Below are positions 42,040-49,331 of a stretch of 64,000 nt of DNA, one piece after another (position 1 is the stretch's first letter; each line of letters starts with the position of its first letter). The notes beneath the pieces were generated by a model that saw only the letters and a list, made by a program, of their open reading frames with translations, had not been told where the DNA came from and made no database searches. Origin of the DNA: an uncultured Burkholderiales bacterium (GTDB lineage: Bacteria > Pseudomonadota > Gammaproteobacteria > Burkholderiales > Burkholderiaceae); assembly GCA_946480465.1 (NCBI GenBank), contig CAMLJY010000012.1:59144-123143 (forward strand), given 5' to 3'. Position numbers and translations under genes: made by a program.

Positions 42040-42479
42040 CAGAAGACGAAGTCCTTGATGGCGTCGGGCATCTCGCCGGCCATCGTCTGCGCCTCGTGGG
42101 CGGCGTGGCGCGCCGTGTCCCACAGCTCGAGCCGCTGGCCCATGCCCAGCAGCAGCACGTCCTTGGTGAGGGCTGCGGCGGCGCGCAGTTCAGGGGAGAC
42201 GTGCAATCGGCCGGCGGAGTCGATGTCGACGTCCACGGCACTGCCGATGAAGATGCGCCGCCAACCGTCGGCCGACATCGGCAGCGCCAGCAGCTTGTCG
42301 CGGAACTGCTCCCAGGCGGGTCGGGGGAAGACCAGGAGGCAGCCGACTGGGTGTTTGGTGAGCGTGAGCTGGCCGTTCGTGGAGGCCATCAGCGCGTCGC
42401 GGTGGCGGGCCGGGACGTTGACACGCCCCTTGCCGTCCAGCGTCAGCGCCGACGTACCCTGAAACACAAACTCCGCCAC
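42039..42479 (-). CDS. mraZ: Transcriptional regulator MraZ
   Basis: A 146-residue AbrB-like protein with two tandem domains; each has the Asp-x-Lys/Ala-GR-x-x-[VL]-P-like core ([15 protein letters not shown] and [14 protein letters not shown]). The start is a GTG at 42479. MraZ binds TGGG repeats upstream of its own gene and regulates the dcw operon; such repeats are present just ahead of the start. It is the first gene of the cluster. Confidence 0.95.
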   Translation of the reverse strand: MAEFVFQGTSALTLDGKGRVNVPARHRDALMASTNGQLTLTKHPVGCLLVFPRPAWEQFRDKLLALPMSADGWRRIFIGSAVDVDIDSAGRLHVSPELRAAAALTKDVLLLGMGQRLELWDTARHAAHEAQTMAGEMPDAIKDFVF

Positions 42480-42483
42480 GATT

Positions 42484-42498
42484 CCCCACCATCACCCA
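42484..42498 (-). promoter_or_regulatory. Likely MraZ binding site (TGGG repeats)
   Basis: On the minus strand TGGGT (42498-42494) and TGGGG (42488-42484) are direct repeats 10 bp apart, the spacing described for MraZ operators (repeats separated by five bases). Only two copies are clear, where three or four are typical. They end five bases before the mraZ start codon. Confidence 0.55.
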
Positions 42499-42566
42499 CT
42501 GGATGACACTTTAGCGGAGGAAACTGCGAAATTCAACGAAAGCCGCTAAAAATAATCAATGAAATC

Positions 42567-42633
42567 AAAGACTTAGTAACGGATGCGCAAGTTGTGGGCA
42601 ACTTTGAAAAAGACTTGAGAAATAAGGACTTAG
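42567..42633 (-). repeat. Three AAGACTTAG-like direct repeats upstream of mraZ, in a low-GC leader
   Basis: On the plus strand AAAGACTTAG (42567-42576), AAAAGACTTGAG (42607-42618) and AAGGACTTAG (42624-42633) are near-copies. They lie in a locally AT-rich part of the 330 bp gap (42480-42809) between mraZ and the siderophore-interacting-protein gene. The gap has no coding potential. The repeats may mark the dcw promoter region or a regulator site; I see no clear -35/-10. Confidence 0.45.
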
Positions 42634-42809
42634 ACGCGTGAGTGAAAGCAATCCCTGAGCATCCCAGGGTGGCTCGGCGGGTGAGCTTGTCCACTGGTGG
42701 GGGGATGTGGGGCGCCGCCGGCAGTGTGGGGCAAAGTGGGGAGGAGCAAGCCCCTGGGCGGCGGGACGGGGCGCCGATGGGGCCGCCGATGGCGGCAGGC
42801 AAGGCGGCT

Positions 42810-43553
42810 TCAGGCCTCCAGGTGCTCGTGATGCGCCCGCGCCCCGCGTTTCCAGTAGGCCGCGGCGCGGATTGCCCGCGCCGGGTGGCCGCGCTCCTGC
42901 ACTAGGACGCGCCGGACCTCGGCCATGGCGGCGGCTTCGCCGGCGCACCAGGCGTAGCCCTCCCCCGCCGGCAGCGCCAGCGCGCGCACCGCGGCCACCA
43001 GCGCCGCGTCGCCGTCGACCCACTGCAAGGCCACGTCGGCCGCGCCCGGCAAGGGCCGGCGATCGGCGGGCGCCACCGCCAGCAGCACGATGGCGCGGGC
43101 GCCGGCTGGCAGCTCCTCGAGGCGCCGTGCGATCGCCGGCAGCGCGCTCGCGTCGCCCGCCAGCAGGTGCCACGCGTGGTCGGGCGCGATGACGAAGGAG
43201 CCGCGCGGACCGGCGACCGTCAAGGGCTGGCCCGGCGCCGCCTGCGCGGCCCAGGCGGCGGCGGGTCCGTCGCCATGCAGCGCGAATTCGATGTCCAGTT
43301 CACCCGATGCGGCGTCGTGGCGGCGCGGCGTGTAGTCGCGCGCGACGGCCGGCCGCTCGCCGTCTCCGGCATCGAACATCAGCTTGACGTGGTCGTCGAA
43401 GGAGGCGCTGACGAAGCCCTCCAGCTCGGCGCCGGCCAGCGTGACGCGGCGCATGCCCGGGCTCAGGTCTTCGACGCGCCGCACCTGCAGCTGGCGCCGG
43501 CGCAGCTCGTGGCGGATGCGCTGCACGCGTGGCGCCGCATGGAAATCACTCAT
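42810..43553 (-). CDS. Siderophore-interacting protein (FAD/NAD(P)H ferric-chelate reductase family)
   Basis: A 247-residue SIP-family protein. The FAD domain has ARDYTPRRHD and GPAAAWAAQAAPGQPLTVAGPRGS. The C-terminal part has HLLAGDASALPAIARRLEELPAG and a WCAGEAAAMAEVRRVL segment, then ending YWKRGARAHHE, all typical of ViuB-like reductases. It would release iron from ferric siderophores in the cytosol. The start is ATG at 43553. It is divergent from a MarR regulator with a shared operator. Confidence 0.9.
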   Translation of the reverse strand: MSDFHAAPRVQRIRHELRRRQLQVRRVEDLSPGMRRVTLAGAELEGFVSASFDDHVKLMFDAGDGERPAVARDYTPRRHDAASGELDIEFALHGDGPAAAWAAQAAPGQPLTVAGPRGSFVIAPDHAWHLLAGDASALPAIARRLEELPAGARAIVLLAVAPADRRPLPGAADVALQWVDGDAALVAAVRALALPAGEGYAWCAGEAAAMAEVRRVLVQERGHPARAIRAAAYWKRGARAHHEHLEA

Positions 43554-43571
43554 CGATCGGCCTCGGAAATG

Positions 43572-43617
43572 GTTGACAATGTCCTCCATACTGCCGTCAA
43601 TGATGGACAATGTCAAC
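43572..43617. promoter_or_regulatory. Paired palindromic operator in the SIP/MarR divergon
   Basis: GTTGACAATGTCC (43572-43584) and GGACAATGTCAAC (43605-43617) form an inverted repeat with one mismatch. Each half also contains the 9-bp palindrome GACAATGTC. The right copy overlaps the marR start codon at 43610. On the minus strand TTGACA (43616-43611), 17 bp and CAGTAT (43593-43588) give a candidate promoter for the SIP gene lying between the two sites. Confidence 0.65.
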
Positions 43618-44086
43618 TAAATCGCGGCCCGCCGCGGGCAGCACCGCGGCCGACGAGGTGGTGGATCTCGTGCACCGGGTCATGCACCGCTTCCGAACGC
43701 GGCAATACCAGGGCCTGCGCGACCGGCCCGAGGCGATCACGCACATGGAGAGCAAGGTGCTCGGCTTCTTCGCGCGCCACCCGGGCAGCACGCTGAGCGC
43801 GCTGGCCGAGCACAGCGGCCGCGACAAGGCGCAGCTGGCGCGGCTGGTGAAGCGGCTGCTGGAGATCGGCGTGCTCGAGCACGCGCCGCCAGGCGCCGAC
43901 CGGCGCAGCCAGCCGCTGCAGCTCAGCGCCGCCGGCGCCGCAGTCCAGCGCGAGCTGCAGCAGCAGCACCGGCACCTGGCTCAGGCGGCCGTCCGGGGCC
44001 TGGACGCGGCCGAGCGCGCCGAGCTCGTGCGGCTGCTGCGCCACGTCGACGCGCAACTCGGCGATGGCGCGGGGGAGACGGACTGA
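43610..44086 (+). CDS. MarR-family transcriptional regulator
   Basis: A 158-residue winged-helix regulator. The HTH region is MESKVLGFFARHPGSTLSAL, then AEHSGRDKAQLARLVKRLLE, and the wing carries PGADRRSQPLQLSAAG. N- and C-terminal helices serve dimerisation. It is divergent from the siderophore-interacting-protein gene and probably represses both by binding the palindromes between them. The inducer is unknown; an iron-related or oxidative signal is plausible from context. Confidence 0.88.
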   Translation: MSTKSRPAAGSTAADEVVDLVHRVMHRFRTRQYQGLRDRPEAITHMESKVLGFFARHPGSTLSALAEHSGRDKAQLARLVKRLLEIGVLEHAPPGADRRSQPLQLSAAGAAVQRELQQQHRHLAQAAVRGLDAAERAELVRLLRHVDAQLGDGAGETD

Positions 44087-44117
44087 CGGGCTGGGCACAA
44101 AGGCTCGGCGCATCGCC

Positions 44118-44204
44118 GGCTGCGGCTGCGGCTGCGGCTGCGGCTGCGGCTGCGGCTGCGGCTACGACACGACTACGACACGACTACGACACGGCTACGA
44201 CGCC
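44118..44204. repeat. GGCTGC hexamer array followed by an 11-bp tandem repeat
   Basis: Seven to eight copies of GGCTGC (44118-44163) run directly into CTACGACACGA units at 44162, 44173 and 44184, plus a partial fourth. The 205-bp gap between marR and the carbonic anhydrase end contains little else. The array is intergenic and near the 3' ends of both flanking genes. Confidence 0.9.
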
Positions 44205-44291
44205 TGCGCGGCCATGACGCCTGCGAACGCCGCTTCCGCCGCGCCCCGCCGCCGAGCCGGCCGCCGGCCCGCGTCAATCCCGGCCGCGACC

Positions 44292-45404
44292 TCAGTTCGA
44301 CTGCTTGATGAGGCGCCCGGCCGCCGACTGGATCGGCCGCGCATTCATCGGGTACAGCCGCGCGAAGATGTTGATCTGCTGCTGCGAGATCGTCACCGGC
44401 TGCTGCATCACCATCCACAGCACGCCTTCGCTGCAGGGCGGCGTGGTGAGGGAGCCCATGTAGGTGTAGTAGCGCTTGTCGGCCGGCAGCAGCGCACTGA
44501 GGTCGATCGGCATCCGCGCGTCGAGCTGCTCGCCCTTTTCCAGCGGCAGGTTGTTCCACACCTGCTGCACCACCGCGTGCGCGCTGCCGCGCTCCAGCAG
44601 CACGGCGACGACGGCGAGCCGCCCTTCGGGGTCCTTGTGCACCAGGTGCGCCACCATGTCGAACTGGCGCCCGTCGATGCGCTCCTCCGACGGGCGGTGG
44701 AAGTGGAACTGCACCAGGTCGTAGCGCCGTCCATGCACCTCGATGGCATTGCCGCTGCCGACGTTGACCTGCACGGTGTGGCCGTTGTCGATCACGCCGA
44801 AGCCGGTCGGCCTGTAGTCGAACTGCACCGGGTCCAGGTCGACCTTGATGCCGCCGCGGATGTCGATCGGGCTCTGGCGCTGGCCGGTGCCGCACTTCGC
44901 GAATTCCGGGTTCAGCCGCGCCCAGGCCTCGGGGCCGCCGGCGCCGTCGTAGCTCCAGTGCGGCGAATGGCCGTCCGGCATGCGGGCGGCGGCCTTTTCG
45001 GCGCGCAGCTTGTTCACCAGCTCATGCGACGGACCCTCGCCGGCCGGCGCCGCCTTGCGCGCGGTCTTGGGCGCCACCACGGCGGCGGCCGGGCTCTCGC
45101 CGGACTCGGCCCGGGTCGTGACCTGCATCACGTATGGCGACGGCGACTGCGGCGCCTTGGCGGCACCGAGCTTCTCGGCCAGGCGCTCGCGCAGCACGTC
45201 CATCGGGTCGCGTGACGGCTCCGCGGCTGGCGCCTTGGCCGGAACACCGCGCGGGATCGGCGCCTTGTGCTCGCGCTGCGGCGCCACGCGCGGCGCGACG
45301 TGCCCCAGGTGCTCGGAAGCCTGCAAGGGCAGGGCCTGGGCCAGCACGGCCAGCAGGCCGGCGAAGGCGGTGCGGCGCAGAACGGGATGGGACGAAGCGG
45401 ACAT
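44292..45404 (-). CDS. Periplasmic alpha-carbonic anhydrase with long N-terminal extension
   Basis: A 370-residue protein. After the signal peptide (AFAGLLAVLAQALPLQA), a Pro/Ala/Lys-rich region of about 110 residues precedes the catalytic domain (about residues 145-365). Zinc ligands are the two His of FHFHRPSEE and the His of MVAHLVH. QRQSPIDI, the SPHWSYDG start and SLTTPPCSEGVLW (Thr of the TTPP loop) match alpha-class enzymes. Cys in AKCGTGQ and PPCSEG can form the usual disulfide. The enzyme hydrates CO2 in the periplasm. The extension is unusual and probably disordered. Confidence 0.92.
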   Translation of the reverse strand: MSASSHPVLRRTAFAGLLAVLAQALPLQASEHLGHVAPRVAPQREHKAPIPRGVPAKAPAAEPSRDPMDVLRERLAEKLGAAKAPQSPSPYVMQVTTRAESGESPAAAVVAPKTARKAAPAGEGPSHELVNKLRAEKAAARMPDGHSPHWSYDGAGGPEAWARLNPEFAKCGTGQRQSPIDIRGGIKVDLDPVQFDYRPTGFGVIDNGHTVQVNVGSGNAIEVHGRRYDLVQFHFHRPSEERIDGRQFDMVAHLVHKDPEGRLAVVAVLLERGSAHAVVQQVWNNLPLEKGEQLDARMPIDLSALLPADKRYYTYMGSLTTPPCSEGVLWMVMQQPVTISQQQINIFARLYPMNARPIQSAAGRLIKQSN

Positions 45405-45532
45405 GGGCGGCAGGCCGCCCCGCGAAGGGCGGCGGAATCGGGTGGCGACGGGGCTGCGCCGCGATGGCGCGGGGACCCTGCTCTCCCGGATCTATCGGCC
45501 GCCGGCCGCGGCGCTTGAGTTCACCCCCCGCG

Positions 45533-46738
45533 TCAGACGGTGCGCCGCCGCACCCAGACCCAGGCCACGAGCCCGACGCTCATCAGCCCGAAGGACGCGA
45601 GCGCCAGCGCGACCGTGGAATGCATCACGAGCGGCGCGAGGACGCCCGCGACCAGGCCGTTGGCCACGCTGCCGACGCAGGCCTGAAGCGAAGCCGCCAT
45701 GCCGCGCCGCTCCGGCACCAGGTCCAGCAGCATCAGCGTGACCACCGGCGCGGTGAGCGCCCAGCCGAACGCGAAGATGGCCACCGGCGGCAGCGCCCAG
45801 GCCGGATGCGGCGGCAGTGCCAGGTTCAGCGTGATGTTGATCAGCGAGACGGTCACCATCACCGCGAAACCGAAGCGGATCTGCCGCCGCGGCGGCAGCC
45901 TGCCGGCGACCCGGCCGGAGACGTAGGCGCCGGACATGATGCCGCTGATGGTCAGGCCGAAGAACCAGAAGAACTGCGTCGGCCCCATCTGCAGGTGCGT
46001 GCCCAGCCACTCGGGGGCCGACAGCACGTACAGGAACATGCCGTTGAAGGGCACGCCGCTGGCGAAGGCCAGCGCGACGAAGCGCGGATTGCCGATCAGC
46101 CGCGCATAGCCGCGCAGCAGCGGCCCGGGCATGAAGGACTGGCGCTGGCTGAGGTGCAGCGTCTCGGGCAGCCAGCGCAGGTTGATGGCCAGCAGCAGCA
46201 CGCCGATGCCGGTGAGGAACCAGAAGATCGCGTGCCAGCCGGCGTGCACGAACAGGAAGCCGCCGACCACCGGCGCGACGGCGGGCGCGACGCCGAAATA
46301 GATCGTGACCTGCGACATCACGCGCTGCGCATCGGCCGGCGCGAACATGTCGCGGATGATGGCGCGCGACACCACCACGCCGGCGCCGGCGGACATGCCT
46401 TGCAGCGCGCGGAAGGCCACCAGCGCGCCGATCGACTGCGACAGCGCGCAGCCCAGCGACGCCAGCGTGAACACCAGCAGCCCGCCCAGCACCACCGGCC
46501 GGCGGCCCACGGCGTCGGACAGCGCGCCGTGGAACAGGTTCATCAGCGCGAAGCCGAACAGGTAGGCAGACAGCGTCTGCTGCATCTGCGCCGGCGTGGC
46601 GCCGAGCGATGCGGCCATGCCCTGGAACGCGGGCAGGTAGGTGTCGATCGCGAAGGGACCCAGCGTTCCCAAGCAGGCCAGCAGCATGGCCAGCGCCCAG
46701 CGCGGGCGGCGCCAGAGGAGGTGCGCGTCGGGATTCAT
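45533..46738 (-). CDS. Bcr/CflA-type MFS multidrug exporter
   Basis: A 401-residue transporter with twelve predicted helices. The N-terminal FAIDTYLPAF motif in helix 1, the loop GALSDAVGRRPVVLGGLLVF (motif A) and RALQGMSAGAGVVVSRAIIRD (motif C/D2 region) are typical of the Bcr/CflA subgroup. It lies 33 bp downstream of the HxlR regulator on the same strand, so the pair is a probable operon exporting a compound sensed by HxlR. The substrate is unknown. Confidence 0.9.
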   Translation of the reverse strand: MNPDAHLLWRRPRWALAMLLACLGTLGPFAIDTYLPAFQGMAASLGATPAQMQQTLSAYLFGFALMNLFHGALSDAVGRRPVVLGGLLVFTLASLGCALSQSIGALVAFRALQGMSAGAGVVVSRAIIRDMFAPADAQRVMSQVTIYFGVAPAVAPVVGGFLFVHAGWHAIFWFLTGIGVLLLAINLRWLPETLHLSQRQSFMPGPLLRGYARLIGNPRFVALAFASGVPFNGMFLYVLSAPEWLGTHLQMGPTQFFWFFGLTISGIMSGAYVSGRVAGRLPPRRQIRFGFAVMVTVSLINITLNLALPPHPAWALPPVAIFAFGWALTAPVVTLMLLDLVPERRGMAASLQACVGSVANGLVAGVLAPLVMHSTVALALASFGLMSVGLVAWVWVRRRTV

Positions 46739-46771
46739 CGAAGCGGCGCAGTGTAGCGGCCGCTGAATGAA

Positions 46772-47227
46772 TCAGCGCCGTTGCCCCTGCCAGCGCACGG
46801 CCCAGTCCGTCAGCGGCCGGAAGGCCACGATCAGCTCCCGGCCCAGCGGCGTCAGCGCGTAGCCGGCCTCGCCGGCCTCGACCAGCGCGGCCTCGCGCAG
46901 CTCGGCCAGGCGCTGGTTCAGCACGGTGGGCGAGAGGTCGCCGCAGGCCGACTGCAGCGCACGGAAGCTCATCGGCTCGAGGCGCAGCTCCCACAGCACG
47001 CGCAGCACCCAGCGGCGATTGAACAGTTCCAGCGCGGCGTTGATCGCTTCCTTGGCGCGCTGCTGCGCCCGCGGCAAGGTCTTCGCCGAGGGCCTGGTGG
47101 CGGGATGGGTGGCGGGATGGGTGGCGGGATGGGTGGCGGGTTCGGGGGCGGGTTTGGCAGCCGGCTTGGCAGCCGGCTTGGCAGCGGGCTTGGCAGCGGG
47201 CTTGGAGGCAGGTCTGGCGGACGTCAT
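46772..47227 (-). CDS. HxlR-family regulator with repetitive Lys/Pro/Ala tail
   Basis: A 151-residue protein. The winged-helix domain (about residues 55-150) has ALELFNRRWVLRVLWELRLE, FRALQSACGDLSPTVLNQRL and the wing VEAGEAGYALTPLGREL. The CxxC-like conserved Cys of many HxlR proteins is absent at the N-terminus; one Cys is in SACGDLS. Residues 8-30 are KPAA repeats and 31-45 are HPAT repeats, encoded by 12-bp DNA repeats (about 47098-47215), and resemble histone-H1-like tails. It is divergent from the CMD-like gene. Confidence 0.88.
   Translation of the reverse strand: MTSARPASKPAAKPAAKPAAKPAAKPAPEPATHPATHPATHPATRPSAKTLPRAQQRAKEAINAALELFNRRWVLRVLWELRLEPMSFRALQSACGDLSPTVLNQRLAELREAALVEAGEAGYALTPLGRELIVAFRPLTDWAVRWQGQRR
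47098..47215. repeat. Two 12-bp tandem repeat arrays inside the HxlR gene
   Basis: GGTGGCGGGATG-type units (about 47098-47141) encode the HPAT repeats and GGCAGC[CG]GGCTT-type units (about 47155-47215) encode the KPAA repeats. Both arrays keep the reading frame because the unit is a multiple of three. Confidence 0.8.
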
Positions 47228-47272
47228 GCTACGTTTACTGTAGCATCCGCCGTGCGCTACCTTTTTTGTAGC
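47228..47272. promoter_or_regulatory. Twin palindromes, probable HxlR operator
   Basis: GCTAC-N7-GTAGC occurs twice, at 47228-47244 and 47256-47272, with centres 28 bp apart. They fill the 59-bp gap between the divergent starts of the HxlR gene (47227) and the CMD-like gene (47287). The first abuts the HxlR start codon. HxlR proteins are dimers that bind such palindromes, often two per site; direct autoregulation is the simplest reading. Confidence 0.7.
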
Positions 47273-47286
47273 GCTGGAGCCCGCCT

Positions 47287-47889
47287 GTGAACCGCATCGC
47301 CCCCGTCCCGGCCCCCTACTCCGCCGCGCTGGCCGGCCGCTTCGCGAAGCTGCTGCCGCCCGGCATGACGCCGCCGGTGCTGTTCCGCGCCGTGGCGCGC
47401 AACGAGGCGCTCTTCAACCACCTGGTCGACACCGGCCTGCTCGGCCCCACCGGCCTGCTGGACCGCCGCGCACTGCCCGCGGCACTGCGCGAGGCGCTGA
47501 TCCTGCGCACCTGCGTGGCCTGGAGGAACCACTACGAGTGGCAGCTGCACGTGGGCACCATCGCCCGACGCATGGGCCTGAGCGACACGCAGATCGCCGA
47601 CACCCGCAGCGCGAAGCCCGACCCCGCGCTGTGGCCGGCACAGACCTTCGTGCTGTTCGAGCTGGTGGATGCGCTGGTGCAGCACCACGCGGTGGACGAC
47701 GCGCTGTTCGCGCGGCTGCGCCAAGTGGCCGACGACGCACTGCTGATCGAGGTCACCCAGCTGGTGGGCCTGTACGCGGGCGTCGGCATGCTGTGCGCGC
47801 TGATCCAGCCCGAGGCCGACCCCCATGGCGCGGCGCTGCCGATGGACGCCATGCCATCGGCCGAAGAAAAGTGTGAAGCAAGCCGATAG
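47287..47889 (+). CDS. Carboxymuconolactone decarboxylase-like protein
   Basis: A 200-residue CMD/AhpD-like helical protein starting at a GTG at 47287 with GGAG upstream. The core motif is ALILRTCVAWRNHYEWQLHV (Cys, then His and Glu-x3-His as in the family's E-x-C/H arrangement), and the second half has the VGLYAGVGMLCALIQPE helices. Such proteins act as decarboxylases or peroxide-related thiol proteins. The last four codons and stop lie inside the 3' end of rnpB on the other strand. It is divergent from HxlR and probably its target. Confidence 0.87.
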   Translation: MNRIAPVPAPYSAALAGRFAKLLPPGMTPPVLFRAVARNEALFNHLVDTGLLGPTGLLDRRALPAALREALILRTCVAWRNHYEWQLHVGTIARRMGLSDTQIADTRSAKPDPALWPAQTFVLFELVDALVQHHAVDDALFARLRQVADDALLIEVTQLVGLYAGVGMLCALIQPEADPHGAALPMDAMPSAEEKCEASR

Positions 47890-48322
47890 GCCGGATTCTG
47901 TGCGGCCACGCGCCTTGCGACGCGCGGCCGTGACCGCCATTCATCTGGGCCGGGGGTCACCCACCCGGCTCGGTGCCACCTACCCGCCAGCTCCGCGGGA
48001 CCGCCTCAATGCTGGCCTATTCGGTGTTGCTGCGCGCAGAGATTGCCCGTTTCACCCGGGCCGGGCTTCGCCCGGCCCGGGTGGCTACTGGCCACCAGGC
48101 TTGCGCCTGGTGCAGTCGGCTTGCGCCGCCTGAGCGCCTGCTTCGCAGTCGCTGCGTAGAACACCCTGTTCGCCGGACAAGTCCCAACCCGACTCGTCTC
48201 TGTTGCTCTGATCCTCACCTCGCGGTGGACAGCCGTTAGCTGCTGCGCCGCCCTGTGCAGTCCGGACCTTCCTCCAGTGCGCCCTTTCGGGTGATGCACC
48301 AGCGGCGGTCTGGCTTGCTTCA
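47875..48322 (-). ncRNA. rnpB: RNase P RNA (type A)
   Basis: Read on the minus strand, the 5' end GAAGCAAGCC pairs with the 3' GGCTTGCTTC to form helix P1. The conserved core follows in order: GGAGGAAGGTCCGGACT (P4 region, with G for the usual A), CAACAGAGAC, a large CG hairpin around 48060-48090, and AGATGAATGGCGGTCACG, then ACAGAATCCGGCCTATCGG at the 3' end. A GACAAT -10 (48336-48331) fits a start near 48322. The length of about 448 nt is larger than E. coli's 377, with some extra hairpins. It processes tRNA 5' ends with RnpA. Confidence 0.95.
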
Positions 48323-48397
48323 CGGGCGGGATTGTCCCACGCGGGCTTCGGGCCAGAATCGGCGCATCCGCTTGTCCCCCTCCACGAAAGGCCCCCG

Positions 48398-49324
48398 ATG
48401 AAAGCCGCCAACGTCCTCGCCACCATCGGCAGCACGCCGCACATCCGCATCAATCGCCTGTTCGGCCAGCTCCCGGGCGGCGGAGAGGTCTGGATCAAGA
48501 GCGAACGATCCAACCCCGGCGGCTCGATCAAGGACCGCATCGCGCTGGCCATGGTCGAGGACGCCGAACGGCGCGGCGCGCTGCAGCCCGGCGGCACCAT
48601 CATCGAGCCCACCTCCGGCAACACCGGCATCGGCCTGGCCATGGTGGCCGCGGTAAAGGGCTACAAGCTGGTGCTGGTGATGCCCGACAGCATGAGCGTC
48701 GAGCGCCGCCGCCTGATGCTGGCCTACGGCGCCAGCTTCGACCTGACCCCGCGCGAGAAGGGCATGAAGGGCGCCATCGCCCGCGCGCAGGAACTGCTGG
48801 ACCAGACGCCCGGCGCCTGGATGCCGCAGCAGTTCGACAACCCCGCCAACATCGAGGTGCACGTGCGCACCACCGCCGCCGAGATCGCGGCCGACTTTCC
48901 CGACGGCCTGGATGCGCTGGTCACCGGCGTCGGCACCGGCGGCCACATCACCGGCTGTGCGCAGGTGCTGAAGGCCAGGTGGCCGAAACTGCAGGTGTTC
49001 GCCGTCGAACCCAGCGCGTCGCCGGTGATCTCCGGCGGCCAGCCCAGCCCGCACCCGATCCAGGGCATCGGCGCCGGCTTCATCCCGAAGAACCTGCACA
49101 CCCAGCTGCTCGACGGCGTGATCCAGGTCGAGGCCGAGGCCGCGCGCGAGATGGCGCGCCGCTGCGCCCGCGAGGAAGGCCTGCTGGTGGGCATTTCCAG
49201 CGGCGCGACGCTCGCCGCCATCGCGCAGAAGCTTCCCGCACTGCCGGCCGGGGCCAAGGTGCTCGGCTTCAACTACGACACCGGCGAGCGCTACCTCTCG
49301 ATCGACGGCTTCCTGCCCGCCTGA
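48398..49324 (+). CDS. cysK: Cysteine synthase (O-acetylserine sulfhydrylase, CysK type)
   Basis: A 308-residue PLP enzyme. The PLP Lys is in [15 protein letters not shown], the Asn loop is [14 protein letters not shown], and the glycine-rich phosphate loop is [17 protein letters not shown]. The [13 protein letters not shown] segment is CysK-like. The start is ATG at 48398; the 22 residues upstream overlap the rnpB promoter. It makes cysteine from O-acetylserine and sulfide. Confidence 0.93.
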   Translation: MKAANVLATIGSTPHIRINRLFGQLPGGGEVWIKSERSNPGGSIKDRIALAMVEDAERRGALQPGGTIIEPTSGNTGIGLAMVAAVKGYKLVLVMPDSMSVERRRLMLAYGASFDLTPREKGMKGAIARAQELLDQTPGAWMPQQFDNPANIEVHVRTTAAEIAADFPDGLDALVTGVGTGGHITGCAQVLKARWPKLQVFAVEPSASPVISGGQPSPHPIQGIGAGFIPKNLHTQLLDGVIQVEAEAAREMARRCAREEGLLVGISSGATLAAIAQKLPALPAGAKVLGFNYDTGERYLSIDGFLPA

Positions 49325-49331
49325 GGGCGCG

